Source: Anaerolineae bacterium
GTDB taxonomy: Bacteria; Chloroflexota; Anaerolineae; Aggregatilineales; Phototrophicaceae
Assembly: GCA_022823945.1 (NCBI GenBank)
Contig: JAJEBK010000038.1
Location: 1-45,828, forward strand
Length of the DNA stretch: 45,828 nucleotides
Direction: 5' to 3'
Each line of letters starts with the position of its first letter. Position 1 is the first letter of the stretch. The position numbers and the translations under genes were made by a program. The notes under the pieces were generated by a model. The model made no database searches. It was not told the DNA's origin and saw only the letters and a program-made list of their open reading frames with translations. Of the stretch, positions 16,320 through 25,096 are shown piece after piece.

Positions 16320-17357
16320 TTACAGCCAGGCGTGATCATTCGGTTTGAAGTTGACCATGCTGCCGTGATAATAGGGCACGGTGGCGCGCTCGGGTTCGGC
16401 GACAGCATCCAGCCGCGCGTGATCATCGGCGTTCAATTCAACTTCCAGCGCGCTCAGGTTGTCATCCAAATGCGCCATCGTGCGCGGACCGATGATGGGA
16501 GCGGTGATGCCCGGCTTGCTGTTGACCCAAGCCAAGGCGATCTGGCTGGAGCTTACACCTTTTTCGGCGGCGATTTCTTGCACTGCGTCCAGCACATCGA
16601 AGCCGAGGTCGGTGAAGTGCTGGTCGCGCCGCCGTTGGAAAGCCGCGCCCCGCCCGGAGTCGCTGCCGAAGCGGCTGTCACCGGGGATCGCTTCGCCGCG
16701 TTTATACTTGCCACTCAGGAATCCGCGCGCCAATGGCGACCAGGGGATGATGGCGATGCCATAGGATTGCGCCATGGGGATCATCTCGCGCTCGATGCTG
16801 CGGTCGAGCAGGTGATATGGCGGTTGCTCGCTCACGAAGCGGTTCAATCCCAGTTCCTTGGCGACCCACAGCGATTCCATGACACGCCAGGACGGGAAGG
16901 AGCTGCTGCCGATATACCGCACCTTGCCGGCGGTGATGAGGTCGTCCAGCGCGCGCAACGTTTCGTCGATCGGGATATCGGGATTGGGACGATGCAACTG
17001 ATACAAGTCGATGTAGTCGGTTTGCAGCCGCCGCAGCGAAGCCTCGCATTGCTGGATGATATGCCGCCGGTTGTTGCCGCCGGAAAGGATGTCGTCATCG
17101 TCCATCTGTCCGTGCACCTTGGTGGCCAGCACGATGCGCTCGCGCTTGTTGTTGCGCTGTAGCGCGTTGCCAACGACCTCTTCGCTGGCGCCGCGTCCAT
17201 AGACATTTGCCGTGTCGAAAAAGTTGATGCCAGCGTTGATGGCGCAGTCGATTATGTCCATGCCTTCGCGATGCGGCGTCGACAAGCCGAAATTCATGCA
17301 GCCGAGGCACAGCTCGCTGACCATCACGCCAGTCCGCCCGAGCGAGCGATAATTCAT
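16320..17357 (-). CDS. Aldo/keto reductase
   Basis: NADPH-dependent TIM-barrel reductase of 345 residues. MNYRSLGRTGVMVSELCLG is the standard opening. The catalytic tetrad is visible as Asp in FFDTANVYGRG, Tyr in the same motif, Lys in LATKVHG and His in YQLHRPNP. The C-terminal NADP-binding part includes IIGPRT. Two ATG codons are adjacent (17360 and 17357); GGGAG lies three and six bases away, so the second fits better. It resembles the group acting on sugars or glycerol-like aldehydes. It is divergent from the aldose epimerase gene, which fits a role in sugar metabolism. Confidence 0.92.
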   Translation of the reverse strand: MNYRSLGRTGVMVSELCLGCMNFGLSTPHREGMDIIDCAINAGINFFDTANVYGRGASEEVVGNALQRNNKRERIVLATKVHGQMDDDDILSGGNNRRHIIQQCEASLRRLQTDYIDLYQLHRPNPDIPIDETLRALDDLITAGKVRYIGSSSFPSWRVMESLWVAKELGLNRFVSEQPPYHLLDRSIEREMIPMAQSYGIAIIPWSPLARGFLSGKYKRGEAIPGDSRFGSDSGRGAAFQRRRDQHFTDLGFDVLDAVQEIAAEKGVSSSQIALAWVNSKPGITAPIIGPRTMAHLDDNLSALEVELNADDHARLDAVAEPERATVPYYHGSMVNFKPNDHAWL

Positions 17358-17490
17358 CATGTTCTCCCTTCTTTGGGTCGTCTGCCTATATTCTACTCAC
17401 GAAATCAGCTTTGGGCAGGGGGCGCTGCTGGCAGGAAAATCGTACAATGGCGGCAGGCAACAGCGACATCCAGACAATGCGGGAGGCAGT

Positions 17491-18534
17491 ATGCGGCACT
17501 TTGGCACTTTGGCTGATGGGAAACAGATTTTCGAATATACGCTGCAAAATGCGCGCGGCATGCAAGTCAAGTTGATCACCTATGGTGGCATCATCACCTC
17601 GATCCGCGTCCCCGACCGGGGCGGACGGCTGACGAATGTGGCGCTGGGCTTCGACAACCTGCCGCAATACGCGGGCGATCATCCTTATTTCGGGGCGATC
17701 ACCGGGCGTTATGCCAATCGCATCGCGGGCGGACAGTTTATGTTGGACGGGGTCGCGTATAAGTTGACGAAGAATGCCGGGTCCCATAGCCTGCATGGTG
17801 GCGCGGTCGGTTTTGACAAGCGAGTTTGGCAGGCGCATGAGCGGGATGGCGCGGTGGAATTGCGCTATAGAAGCCCGGACGGAGAAGAAGGCTATCCGGG
17901 AGCGCTGGATGTTGCTGTTCGCTATGGACTGGACGACGACAATGCGCTGCGCATCGATTACACTGCCGAAACGGACGCGCCGACCGTGCTCAACCTGACG
18001 AATCACAGCTATTTCAACTTGCTGGGCGAAGGCGAAGGCACCATCTACAATCACATTTTGACCCTCAATGCCGACCGGTATACGCCCACCGACGCTGCGC
18101 AAATCCCCAGCGGCGAGATCGCGCCTGTCGCTGGCACGCCCTTCGACTTCCGCATTCCCAAAGCCATCGGTCCCGGGCAGCGCTCGGCACACCCGCAGAT
18201 TGTCAGAGCAAAAGGCTATGACCACAATTTTGTGCTGTGCCGCGACGGCTTGTCACCTGGCGAACCGGGTTTTGCGGCGCGCGTGTATGAACCGGTCAGC
18301 GGGCGGATCATGGAAGTCTGGACCAGCCAGCCTGGCATCCAGTTTTATGCGGGCAATGTGCTGGATACCACATTGGTGGGCAGCAGCGGGCGGCTGTATC
18401 GGCAAAGCGATGGGCTGGCGCTGGAAACACAACACTTCCCCGATTCGCCAAACCAGCCGCATTTTCCCTCGACTGTCCTGCGGCCGGGCGAGCGCTTTCG
18501 GTCGGTCACAATATACAAGTTTGCGACAGACTGA
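17491..18534 (+). CDS. galM: Aldose 1-epimerase
   Basis: Mutarotase of 347 residues interconverting alpha and beta anomers of hexoses. GAITGRYANRIAGGQF, HSLHGGAVGFDKRVW, NLTNHSYFNLLGEG (catalytic His), KGYDHNFVL and LALETQHFPDSPNQPHF (with the catalytic Glu just upstream of the C-terminus) are all family signatures. GGGAGG seven bases before ATG 17491 fixes the start, although the frame is open back to 17359. No signal peptide. The stop lies nine bases from the stop of the convergent permease gene; no terminator is evident between them. Confidence 0.93.
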   Translation: MRHFGTLADGKQIFEYTLQNARGMQVKLITYGGIITSIRVPDRGGRLTNVALGFDNLPQYAGDHPYFGAITGRYANRIAGGQFMLDGVAYKLTKNAGSHSLHGGAVGFDKRVWQAHERDGAVELRYRSPDGEEGYPGALDVAVRYGLDDDNALRIDYTAETDAPTVLNLTNHSYFNLLGEGEGTIYNHILTLNADRYTPTDAAQIPSGEIAPVAGTPFDFRIPKAIGPGQRSAHPQIVRAKGYDHNFVLCRDGLSPGEPGFAARVYEPVSGRIMEVWTSQPGIQFYAGNVLDTTLVGSSGRLYRQSDGLALETQHFPDSPNQPHFPSTVLRPGERFRSVTIYKFATD

Positions 18535-18543
18535 GGGCTGCGC

Positions 18544-19443
18544 TCAATATTGCGCGGTCGGGTCGAAGGCATCGCGCAAGCCATCGCCGATGATGTAGAG
18601 GCAGAGCACAACAATCGTAATCAGCAAGCCGGGCAAGATCATCAAGTGTGCCTGCTCTGTGATGAATTCACGAGACTTGCTGAGCATATTGCCCCAGGTG
18701 GCGGTGGGAGGCTGGACGCCCAAGCCCAGAAAGCTGAGCGAGGCTTCGATCAGCATAACGATGCCGATATTGCGGGCGAGGGTGACGATGGTCAGCGAGA
18801 AGACATTGGGCAGAATGTGAACTTGCATGACGCGAAAATCGGACGCGCCGATAGCTTTCGCGCCAATGATATATTCGCGCGCGCGGATGGCGAGTGTCTC
18901 GCCGCGAACCAGGCGGGTTGTCGCCGTCCAGGTCAGGAATACGATGACCAAAATCAGCGAGTTCGCATCTGGCCTGAAAACGGCCGAGATGACAATTAAC
19001 AATACCAAACCGGGAATGGCATTGAGCGTAGTGATAACCCAGTTGACCAGGTCATCAATGACCCCGCCATAGTACCCGGTGAGGATGCCGAGGGTCACGC
19101 CAATCACCAGCGCGAGAAATGCCGACATAAAGCCAATGAATAGTGAAACCTGACCAGCATAAAGCAGGCGCGCCAGGTGATCGCGCCCCAGATTGTCTGT
19201 TCCGAGCAAGTGTCCTTCGCTGAACACAGGTAGGTATTTCGATGCCGAGGCGTCGGTGGTATTGGGGTCGACACCGAGGATGCCGGTGATGAGCGGGGCA
19301 GCGACGGCGGCGGCAGTCAAAATCAGCAGCACGCCAATCGCCGCCATCGACAACCGGTCTCGCCACAGTCGCGAGAGCGCCCGGCTGGTGAGCGAACGGC
19401 TGCGTAGTTTCTCGTCGGCAGCGCCAAACCGCTTTTGCTTCAT
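18544..19443 (-). CDS. Peptide ABC transporter permease, DppC/OppC type (set 1)
   Basis: Inner-membrane permease of 299 residues with the OppC_N-type first helix, then a periplasmic loop GTDNLGRDHLARLLYAG that is the family hallmark, and BPD_transp helices. The EAA loop reads GAKAIGASDFRVMQVHILPN. GGGAG before ATG 19443 sets the start. It is the distal gene of the short transport operon SBP-DppB-DppC, whose own ATPase genes are missing; the ATPases at 25269-27304 are the obvious candidates to energise it. Confidence 0.93.
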   Translation of the reverse strand: MKQKRFGAADEKLRSRSLTSRALSRLWRDRLSMAAIGVLLILTAAAVAAPLITGILGVDPNTTDASASKYLPVFSEGHLLGTDNLGRDHLARLLYAGQVSLFIGFMSAFLALVIGVTLGILTGYYGGVIDDLVNWVITTLNAIPGLVLLIVISAVFRPDANSLILVIVFLTWTATTRLVRGETLAIRAREYIIGAKAIGASDFRVMQVHILPNVFSLTIVTLARNIGIVMLIEASLSFLGLGVQPPTATWGNMLSKSREFITEQAHLMILPGLLITIVVLCLYIIGDGLRDAFDPTAQY

Positions 19444-19453
19444 CGTCGGCTCC

Positions 19454-20536
19454 CTAGTCGATGCGAATCCGCGGATCAATGAGCACATAGAGGATGTCCG
19501 AAAGCAGGAACCCCAAAATCGTGCCGAGCGAAGCGAAGATGACGATGCCCATCACCACCGGATAATCTTGTTGAACGGCTGCGTTGTAGGCGATGCGCCC
19601 CACGCCGGGCCATGCGAAAACGGTCTCGATGACGATGGCACCAGCCCAAACATTGGTGATGATAGGACCCAGCAGCGTGGCGACCGGGATCATGGCGTTG
19701 CGCATCGCGTGGCGGAAATTGACGACTTGTGGCGCCAGCCCCTTGGCGCGAGCGGTGCGGATGTAATCTTCGCTCAGCACCTCCAATGTGGATGTGCGGA
19801 CATAACGCGAAAACAGCGCCACGAAACCAGCCGCCAAAACAACCGTGGGCAAGACCAGGTAAATCAGCCGTTCGAACAGCGGCGGGCAAGTGCCATATAG
19901 ATTGACGACGCAGCGTCCGCCGATGGGCGCAATTTTCAGCCAAACTCCAAATATAGCTAATAGGATGTAACCGAGCCAAAAGTTTGGAATGGCGTCGAAG
20001 ATAACTGCCAGAACGCGCGAGATGTTGTCGAAGGCGCGCCCCCTTGTTACGGCAGACAAGACGCCAACCGGGATGCCGATCGCCAATGCAGTCACCACCG
20101 CGGCGATGCCCAGCTCGAGAGTGGCTGGCAGGTTGGCCAAGAAGATATCCATTACCGGCTGTTTTTTCACGAAAGAGCGCCCAAAGTCGCCGCGCAGGAT
20201 GCCATAATTGTCGCCGGGCGGCTCGGGGATGCCATCGTCATCTTCATCCAGCGGCACGAGAGGCGTAAAGGCGGCATCGGATATACCATCGCCATCGGTA
20301 TCCCAGCGCAGCCAATCATCGCCAGCCAGCCAGCGCAGATACTGGATGTGAAAGGGATCGTTTATGCCCAGCTGCTTCGCCAGGCGCTCGCGGGTTTCAG
20401 CTTTGATATTTGGCGCCAGATACAGGCGCTCGACAACGCTGCCGGGCGCCAGCCACAGCAGCAGGTAAGTGAACAAGGTGATGCCAAAAAATGTGGGAAT
20501 AGCTTGTATCAAGCGGCGAATGATATATTTTAGCAT
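19454..20536 (-). CDS. Peptide ABC transporter permease, DppB/OppB type (set 1), with calcium-loop motifs
   Basis: Permease of 360 residues. N-terminal MLKYIIRRLIQAIPTFFGIT is the usual first helix. EDYIRTARAKGLAPQVVNF is the EAA loop, and LSDILYVLIDPRIRID the normal C-terminus. The periplasmic segment between helix 1 and the next helix is enlarged and contains two loops that fit DxDxDGxx[DE]: DTDGDGISD (residues 79-87) and DEDDDGIPE (97-105), as in thrombospondin-3 or EF-hand-like calcium sites. This is unusual for a permease. There is no strong ribosome-binding site before ATG 20536. Ten bases separate it from the DppC gene. Confidence 0.92.
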   Translation of the reverse strand: MLKYIIRRLIQAIPTFFGITLFTYLLLWLAPGSVVERLYLAPNIKAETRERLAKQLGINDPFHIQYLRWLAGDDWLRWDTDGDGISDAAFTPLVPLDEDDDGIPEPPGDNYGILRGDFGRSFVKKQPVMDIFLANLPATLELGIAAVVTALAIGIPVGVLSAVTRGRAFDNISRVLAVIFDAIPNFWLGYILLAIFGVWLKIAPIGGRCVVNLYGTCPPLFERLIYLVLPTVVLAAGFVALFSRYVRTSTLEVLSEDYIRTARAKGLAPQVVNFRHAMRNAMIPVATLLGPIITNVWAGAIVIETVFAWPGVGRIAYNAAVQQDYPVVMGIVIFASLGTILGFLLSDILYVLIDPRIRID

Positions 20537-20578
20537 GTTGCGTACCGCCGTTCTGCGCGACTGGCTAAACAGGATAGA

Positions 20579-20602
20579 ACGCGCCAGCCGAAACCGGCGC
20601 GT
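20579..20602 (-). other. Hairpin between binding-protein and permease genes (set 1)
   Basis: ACGCGCC (20579-20585) and GGCGCGT (20596-20602) form a seven-base stem around a ten-base loop, in the 90-base gap downstream of the solute-binding protein gene. Such stems often protect the 3' end of the abundant binding-protein message. A comparable stem lies at the same relative place in set 2 (29656-29682). Confidence 0.5.
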
Positions 20603-20626
20603 CCCATGGCAATTCTGTGCAGGATG

Positions 20627-22357
20627 CTAGGGGTTGATGGCAAGATTCGCCATGTTGGCATAGCGAGTCTCGGCATAGGGCATCCAGTTTTGCACGGCAT
20701 TCGATTCTGCATACATCGAGAAGGGCGCGAAGAGCCACCACCAAGGCACTTCGTCATGCAGAATCTGGCTGATTTCATGATAGAGCGCCTGGCGTTCGCC
20801 AAGGTCGCAGCCGGGCAGCGACAGCGCTTGATCATAAAGTTCGGTCACACGGTCGTTGCGATACGACACAAAATTGAAGCCGCCGCCGACTGTATCGCCG
20901 ACTGGCGTAAAGACATTGCGCGCGTCTGTATCTTGAGCGAGGTTGGTGAAACCGATCATGATGGCGTCAAAATCTTGACCCAGCAGGAAGGTTACCAGGG
21001 GACCGAATTCGATCGTTTGGAAATCGACCGCGATGCCGATTTGTCCCAGTTGGTCCTGGATGACCGTGCCAGCCGCTTCGCGCACCAGATTGCCCGAATT
21101 CGTCAGCAATTCGAAAGCGAACTCGGTGCCGGGCTCGGCATAGAGCGCGTCTTCGGTGGCGACCAGCGGCGTGCTGGAATCATCGTCATGGTCGACGAAG
21201 CCGGCTTCTGCCAGCAGCGCCAGGGCGGTGTCTGGATTGTATTCCCAGGGTTCGATGCTCGCGTCATAGCCCCAAAGCGCGGGCGTGCCAAAGCTGTTGA
21301 CCTGGATGCCTTCGCCTTCGGCAGCGCCTTCGATGATGTCGGCATAATTCACCGCCTGGGCGAGCGCCTGACGCACGCGCATATCGCCGAAGAAGTGGTG
21401 ATGACCTTGATCGGCCGGATTGCCGTCTTCATCCAAGCCGTCAATCGGGTTGCTGCGGTCGGCCAGGTTGAAGCCGACGAATGTCAAGCCATCATCGACA
21501 TATTCGTAAATCTGGAACTCGCCGGCTTCGGCTTTGTCGCGGAACTCTTGCATACGAACGGCAGGAACAGAAGCGGAACCAGCCGTGCCGACCGAATTGA
21601 CCTCGCCCGCCAGGAATTGCTCGATGCCGACCAGTTGATCGGGCACATTGCGCAGGATGTAGCCTTCGGGAGAAACCGGCATCCAGTGATTGTCATTGCG
21701 GATCATGCTAGTTTGCTCATCGGCGACCAGCGCGCCAAAGTTGAAGACGCCAGAGGTGACGCTCGGATTCTTGTTGTATTCGAGGTCGTTAATCTGGGCG
21801 AAGTCGCCATCGATAAGCGATTCGATATGGTGCTTGGGCAAGATGCCGAAGTCATTCAGCTCGTCCAGGGCGCGGCAGGATGCCAGCTTCAAGTTCACAA
21901 CGAGGGTCGTGTCATCTACTGCCTCGACGCTTTCCACGCTTTGCAGCACACTGCCTCGGGGCGAGGAAGTTTCGCCGCTGGCCAAGGCGTCGAAAGTAAA
22001 CTTGTAATCATGGGCGGTGACAGGCGTGCCATCGTTCCACATGACATCGTCGCGCAGCGTGAAGGTGTAGACCAGCCCATCGTCTGACAGCGACCAATCC
22101 AGCGCCAGTCCATTGTCCTGGTCGTTGCGTCCGCCCATCATCGGCGCGCGCGTCACGGGGTCGATATTGTAGATGTTCGGGAAGAGGAATTCGGTCAGCG
22201 ACAGATCGACCGTATTGTTGGTGAGCAAGGGGTTGATGGTGGTGGGATCGCCACCGAAGTTTGTCCCGATGAGGATGCCGCCCTCTTGCGCGCTTGCTCC
22301 GACGGCAAGCAGCGACATGAGTGCCAGCAGCAGCAGGTCTCGGCCAAGTTTGTACAT
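20627..22357 (-). CDS. Family-5 oligopeptide-binding protein (set 1)
   Basis: Periplasmic/extracellular binding protein of 576 residues. The Sec signal peptide ends near VGASA-Q; there is no lipobox Cys. TNFGGDPTTINPLL, YTFTLRDDVMWNDGTPVTA and DMRVRQALAQAVNYADII are SBP_bac_5 motifs. Acidic loops such as LDEDGNPAD and DHDDDSSTP resemble calcium-binding loops, parallel to the acidic loops in its permease. AGGAGAG lies before ATG 22357, and a TATACT -10 on the minus strand (22419-22424) could start a leader of about 55 bases, although no good -35 is seen. The upstream DNA is occupied by the MITE-like element. Confidence 0.93.
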   Translation of the reverse strand: MYKLGRDLLLLALMSLLAVGASAQEGGILIGTNFGGDPTTINPLLTNNTVDLSLTEFLFPNIYNIDPVTRAPMMGGRNDQDNGLALDWSLSDDGLVYTFTLRDDVMWNDGTPVTAHDYKFTFDALASGETSSPRGSVLQSVESVEAVDDTTLVVNLKLASCRALDELNDFGILPKHHIESLIDGDFAQINDLEYNKNPSVTSGVFNFGALVADEQTSMIRNDNHWMPVSPEGYILRNVPDQLVGIEQFLAGEVNSVGTAGSASVPAVRMQEFRDKAEAGEFQIYEYVDDGLTFVGFNLADRSNPIDGLDEDGNPADQGHHHFFGDMRVRQALAQAVNYADIIEGAAEGEGIQVNSFGTPALWGYDASIEPWEYNPDTALALLAEAGFVDHDDDSSTPLVATEDALYAEPGTEFAFELLTNSGNLVREAAGTVIQDQLGQIGIAVDFQTIEFGPLVTFLLGQDFDAIMIGFTNLAQDTDARNVFTPVGDTVGGGFNFVSYRNDRVTELYDQALSLPGCDLGERQALYHEISQILHDEVPWWWLFAPFSMYAESNAVQNWMPYAETRYANMANLAINP

Positions 22358-22450
22358 GTTTTCTCTCCTGAAAAATTGGGTTGCCCAAAATTGCCGATGC
22401 GTATTGCTCGACCCCGCCAGTATAGCAGCAATCTCCTGCGTTTATCCAGC

Positions 22451-22710
22451 GCGTTGCTAAACGAGCCAGGGCAATCGCATTAAATTATTTATTTGCCACA
22501 GAGGCACAGAGCGCACAGAGGTTGATTTGGTAAAGTAGAACATTTCTGAATCCTCATTGCAATGAGGGCGACATGTCAGGCACTCAAAGTTAAATTGAAA
22601 GCTTTTCTCTGTGTTCTCTGTGCTCTCTATGATCTTTGTGTTGAGTTTTGTTTACTTCGGCGTTGTTGTAGCGGGATTATGTTTTGATGCGATTGCGTTG
22701 CTAAACGAGC
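22451..22710. mobile_element. MITE-like element, copy 1, with 16-bp flanking direct repeats
   Basis: GCGTTGCTAAACGAGC occurs at 22451-22466 and again at 22695-22710. Between them, the element begins CAGGGCAATCGCAT and ends TTTTGATGCGATT, so its ends are inverted repeats (AATCGCAT/ATGCGATT). The 228-base interior is AT-richer than its neighbours, non-coding, and contains CACAGAG/CTCTGTG units in opposite orientations. A related copy lies at 31537-31915 with different flanks. Direct repeats of the target plus terminal inverted repeats are the signature of transposition. The right flank includes the stop codon of the M81 peptidase gene. Confidence 0.75.
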
Positions 22711-24125
22711 TGCGCGTTGGGCGTCCAACTCATATCCGCGTCAAAGGGATAACAGGGTCGCTGGATGCGCTGGAAGGGCAGGGCAGCGATGTCCTGGTTC
22801 ACCGCGCCGGGCGAAAGCGCCAGGAAAGAGCCGCCAGTCGCCATGGCTTTTAGCTCGGGCACCAGATAGCCGATCTTCACAGCGATGATGGCATGCCGCT
22901 CGGGGATGATGCCCAGATCGAGGAATTGCTGCCGCCGCTGGAATGATGTGCGCCGCGCCGAAAGCAAAACGCGAATGCCGCCCAGACGCAGTACAACCTG
23001 CGGGTTATCCGCGTCTGCTTTGATGAATTCGACTTCGCCGCGCACGGGCAAGGGCTGCGAGTTGCGGTTGTCCAGCTTGCCGCCCAGCGCCAGCGAAACC
23101 TCGCTGCCTGCGCCAGCATCCAAACAGGCGCGCACAGCCGCTGCGTCGGTGATGCCGGCCAGCACCAGGTCGGGCGGCTGCAGAACCAACGCGCGTTGCA
23201 AAAGTGCTGTCACATCGCCGGGACCGCCAGCTGTCAAATTGTCGCCCGAGTCGCTGATGAGCACTGTGCCCGCCTCCACAGCCAGCGCCCGACGGATGCA
23301 GTCGTCAACGGAGAGCGCATCCACGCCAAACTGGAATTCGGCGCGCCTGTCCCAAAATCGTTGCGCCAGTCGATTCGCTGCCTGGATGATTGCGCTTTCG
23401 TCGCTGCCGATGGCGATGGCGCAGGCGGTCATGCGCGGTTCGTCCGCCCAAACATAGCCGACCTGGATGGTGGCGTCCCAGACTTTCTCGCCATCAATTT
23501 CGCCGGGGATCGCGGCATAGATGTCTTTGCCTGGCTGCCATTCGGTGCTGGTTTTCTCGCCGGGCAAGCCGATCGGGATTTGCGCAAAGGCTTTGTATGG
23601 GCGTGTCTGCGCACGCAGGCAACGCAGCAGCAGCGACAGCGTGCGCGCGCGCGTTTCAATCGTGTCGATGTGCGGGGCGGTACGATACCCGCTGATGATA
23701 TCCAGCTTGGTCATGATGCGCTGGCTGACATTGCCGTGCAGGTCATAGCTGGCGGCGATCGGACGATCGCGCCCGACCAGCTCGCGGACCGCGCCGATTA
23801 GGTCGCCTTCGGCATCATCCATGCCCTGCACATTCATCGCGCCGTGCATGTCCAGGTAGACGCCGTCCACTGGCAGCAGCCCGCGCAGGCCAGCGAGCAG
23901 GCTGTTTTTGAGCGTGGCGTAGGCGCTGGCTTCGACAGGACCGCCAGGCATGGCTTTGGCTGTGATTGTGCCGTGAAAGTCGACTCCCGGATGGTCGGCG
24001 AGGAATGGGTAGAGAGCCTCAAATTGCGTATCGCCTTGCTGCATGATGCGGAAGTCTTCCAGCCGCGTCGGCAAGGGCGAAAATGTACAGCTTTCTGTGG
24101 CGATGCCGCCGATTGCGATTTTCAT
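22701..24125 (-). CDS. M81 family (MlrC-like) metallopeptidase
   Basis: Protein of 474 residues of the microcystinase C family, zinc-dependent. MKIAIGGIATESCTFSPLPT is the standard opening, VYLDMHGAMNVQG and ASYDLHGNVSQRI carry the metal-binding Asp/His residues, and YRTAPHIDTIETRARTL follows. The C-terminal domain includes ISDSGDNLTAGGPGDVTALL. AGGGGA precedes ATG 24125, one base after the stop of the ROK gene. Genes of this family are often beside peptide ABC transporters, as here, so it probably cleaves an imported peptide. The last codons and the TAG (22701-22703) lie inside the target-site repeat of the MITE, so insertion occurred at the exact gene end without damaging it. Confidence 0.9.
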   Translation of the reverse strand: MKIAIGGIATESCTFSPLPTRLEDFRIMQQGDTQFEALYPFLADHPGVDFHGTITAKAMPGGPVEASAYATLKNSLLAGLRGLLPVDGVYLDMHGAMNVQGMDDAEGDLIGAVRELVGRDRPIAASYDLHGNVSQRIMTKLDIISGYRTAPHIDTIETRARTLSLLLRCLRAQTRPYKAFAQIPIGLPGEKTSTEWQPGKDIYAAIPGEIDGEKVWDATIQVGYVWADEPRMTACAIAIGSDESAIIQAANRLAQRFWDRRAEFQFGVDALSVDDCIRRALAVEAGTVLISDSGDNLTAGGPGDVTALLQRALVLQPPDLVLAGITDAAAVRACLDAGAGSEVSLALGGKLDNRNSQPLPVRGEVEFIKADADNPQVVLRLGGIRVLLSARRTSFQRRQQFLDLGIIPERHAIIAVKIGYLVPELKAMATGGSFLALSPGAVNQDIAALPFQRIQRPCYPFDADMSWTPNAQLV

Positions 24126-24126
24126 T

Positions 24127-25077
24127 TCATTCCCCTCGATGTCGGTGATTCCAGACCAGCGCCGATGCGCCCAGCGCCGCATTGCTCAGCTTTGCCAGCT
24201 TGATATCCACTGCCGTGCTGTTGATGGGCAGGCTGCGGGCGCGCAGTTCCCGATGCATTGGCGCTTTCAGCAGGTGGTAGGCTGCCATAATCAAGCCCCC
24301 AGCCAATACAATCAGCTGCGGATTGAAGAGATTCACGCACCAGGCGCAGGCGATGCCCAGGGCGCTGCCCGCTTCGTGCATAACATGTCTTGCCAGCGAG
24401 TCGTCCGTGTCCGCCGCCTTGATGATTTCGCGCGTCGTGATTTCAGCCTGCCGCAAGAGCGAATCGGGATAGTCGGCGAGATGGTGCTGGGCTTGGGCGA
24501 CGATGCCTTTGCCAGAAATTGTCATTTCCAGGCAGCCGCGCATCCCGCAGGTGCAAGGCAGCCCGTTGATGGGATCCAGCGATACATGCCCGATCTCCAT
24601 TTCTGAATGCGCCGCGCCGCGCATCAACCGGTTGTTGAGCATGGCAGCGCCGCCCAAACCCGTGCCCACTGTCAGATAGACGAAATGCGAAATGCCTTGC
24701 AAGCCGCCAAATTCCTGCTCGCCGATGGCGCCGCAATTTACATCGTTGTCGACAAAGATGGGCAGAAGACGCGACAGTCGGGCTGCCACCGCATCGCGAA
24801 CCGGGACCTCCTTCCAGCCGAGATTGGCGGCATGCAAGGCGATGCCGCGTTGTGACGCGACGGGACCCGGCACGCCTATGCCAATGCCACTGATATTCGT
24901 GTTGCGATCCAAATAGTGATTGAGCAGGCTGCCAATGCGATCGAAGAAATCTTCGGCCACTGCGCCACTGTTGGTTGGCAGGGTTTTGTCCGCGTAGATG
25001 CGCCCCTGGCGGTCGGCCAGGACAAATGCCACTTTTGTGCCGCCGATGTCCAACCCGATAGCGAGTTCTTCTGGCAT
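24127..25077 (-). CDS. ROK family sugar kinase
   Basis: Protein of 316 residues. IGLDIGGTKVAFVLAD is the ATP-binding phosphate-1 motif, VDNDVNCGAIGEQ contains the catalytic Asp, and GHVSLDPINGLPCTCGMRGC shows the ROK zinc site (CxCGxxGC). No N-terminal helix-turn-helix is present, so it is a kinase (glucose, N-acetylglucosamine or N-acetylmannosamine type), not an NagC/XylR repressor. Its place between peptide ATPases and an M81 peptidase suggests that the imported compound carries an amino sugar, as muropeptides do; this is inference. The start is ATG 25077 with no strong ribosome-binding site. Confidence 0.92.
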   Translation of the reverse strand: MPEELAIGLDIGGTKVAFVLADRQGRIYADKTLPTNSGAVAEDFFDRIGSLLNHYLDRNTNISGIGIGVPGPVASQRGIALHAANLGWKEVPVRDAVAARLSRLLPIFVDNDVNCGAIGEQEFGGLQGISHFVYLTVGTGLGGAAMLNNRLMRGAAHSEMEIGHVSLDPINGLPCTCGMRGCLEMTISGKGIVAQAQHHLADYPDSLLRQAEITTREIIKAADTDDSLARHVMHEAGSALGIACAWCVNLFNPQLIVLAGGLIMAAYHLLKAPMHRELRARSLPINSTAVDIKLAKLSNAALGASALVWNHRHRGE

Positions 25078-25096
25078 AAAGGTACTTGCGCGCGCC

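Noticed and set aside
20606..22087. A 493-codon plus-strand frame opposite the set 1 binding protein
   Set aside because: Antisense shadow of the SBP_bac_5 gene; no start signals and no domain.
22490..22640. CRISPR-like repetition of CACAGAG/CTCTGTG units
   Set aside because: Units are short, irregular and in both orientations with no regular spacers; they belong to the MITE-like element.
22358..22710. A riboswitch or leader RNA shared by both SBP genes
   Set aside because: The related sequences lie outside the predicted leaders, upstream of the promoter at 31502-31529, and have target repeats, so a mobile element explains them better.
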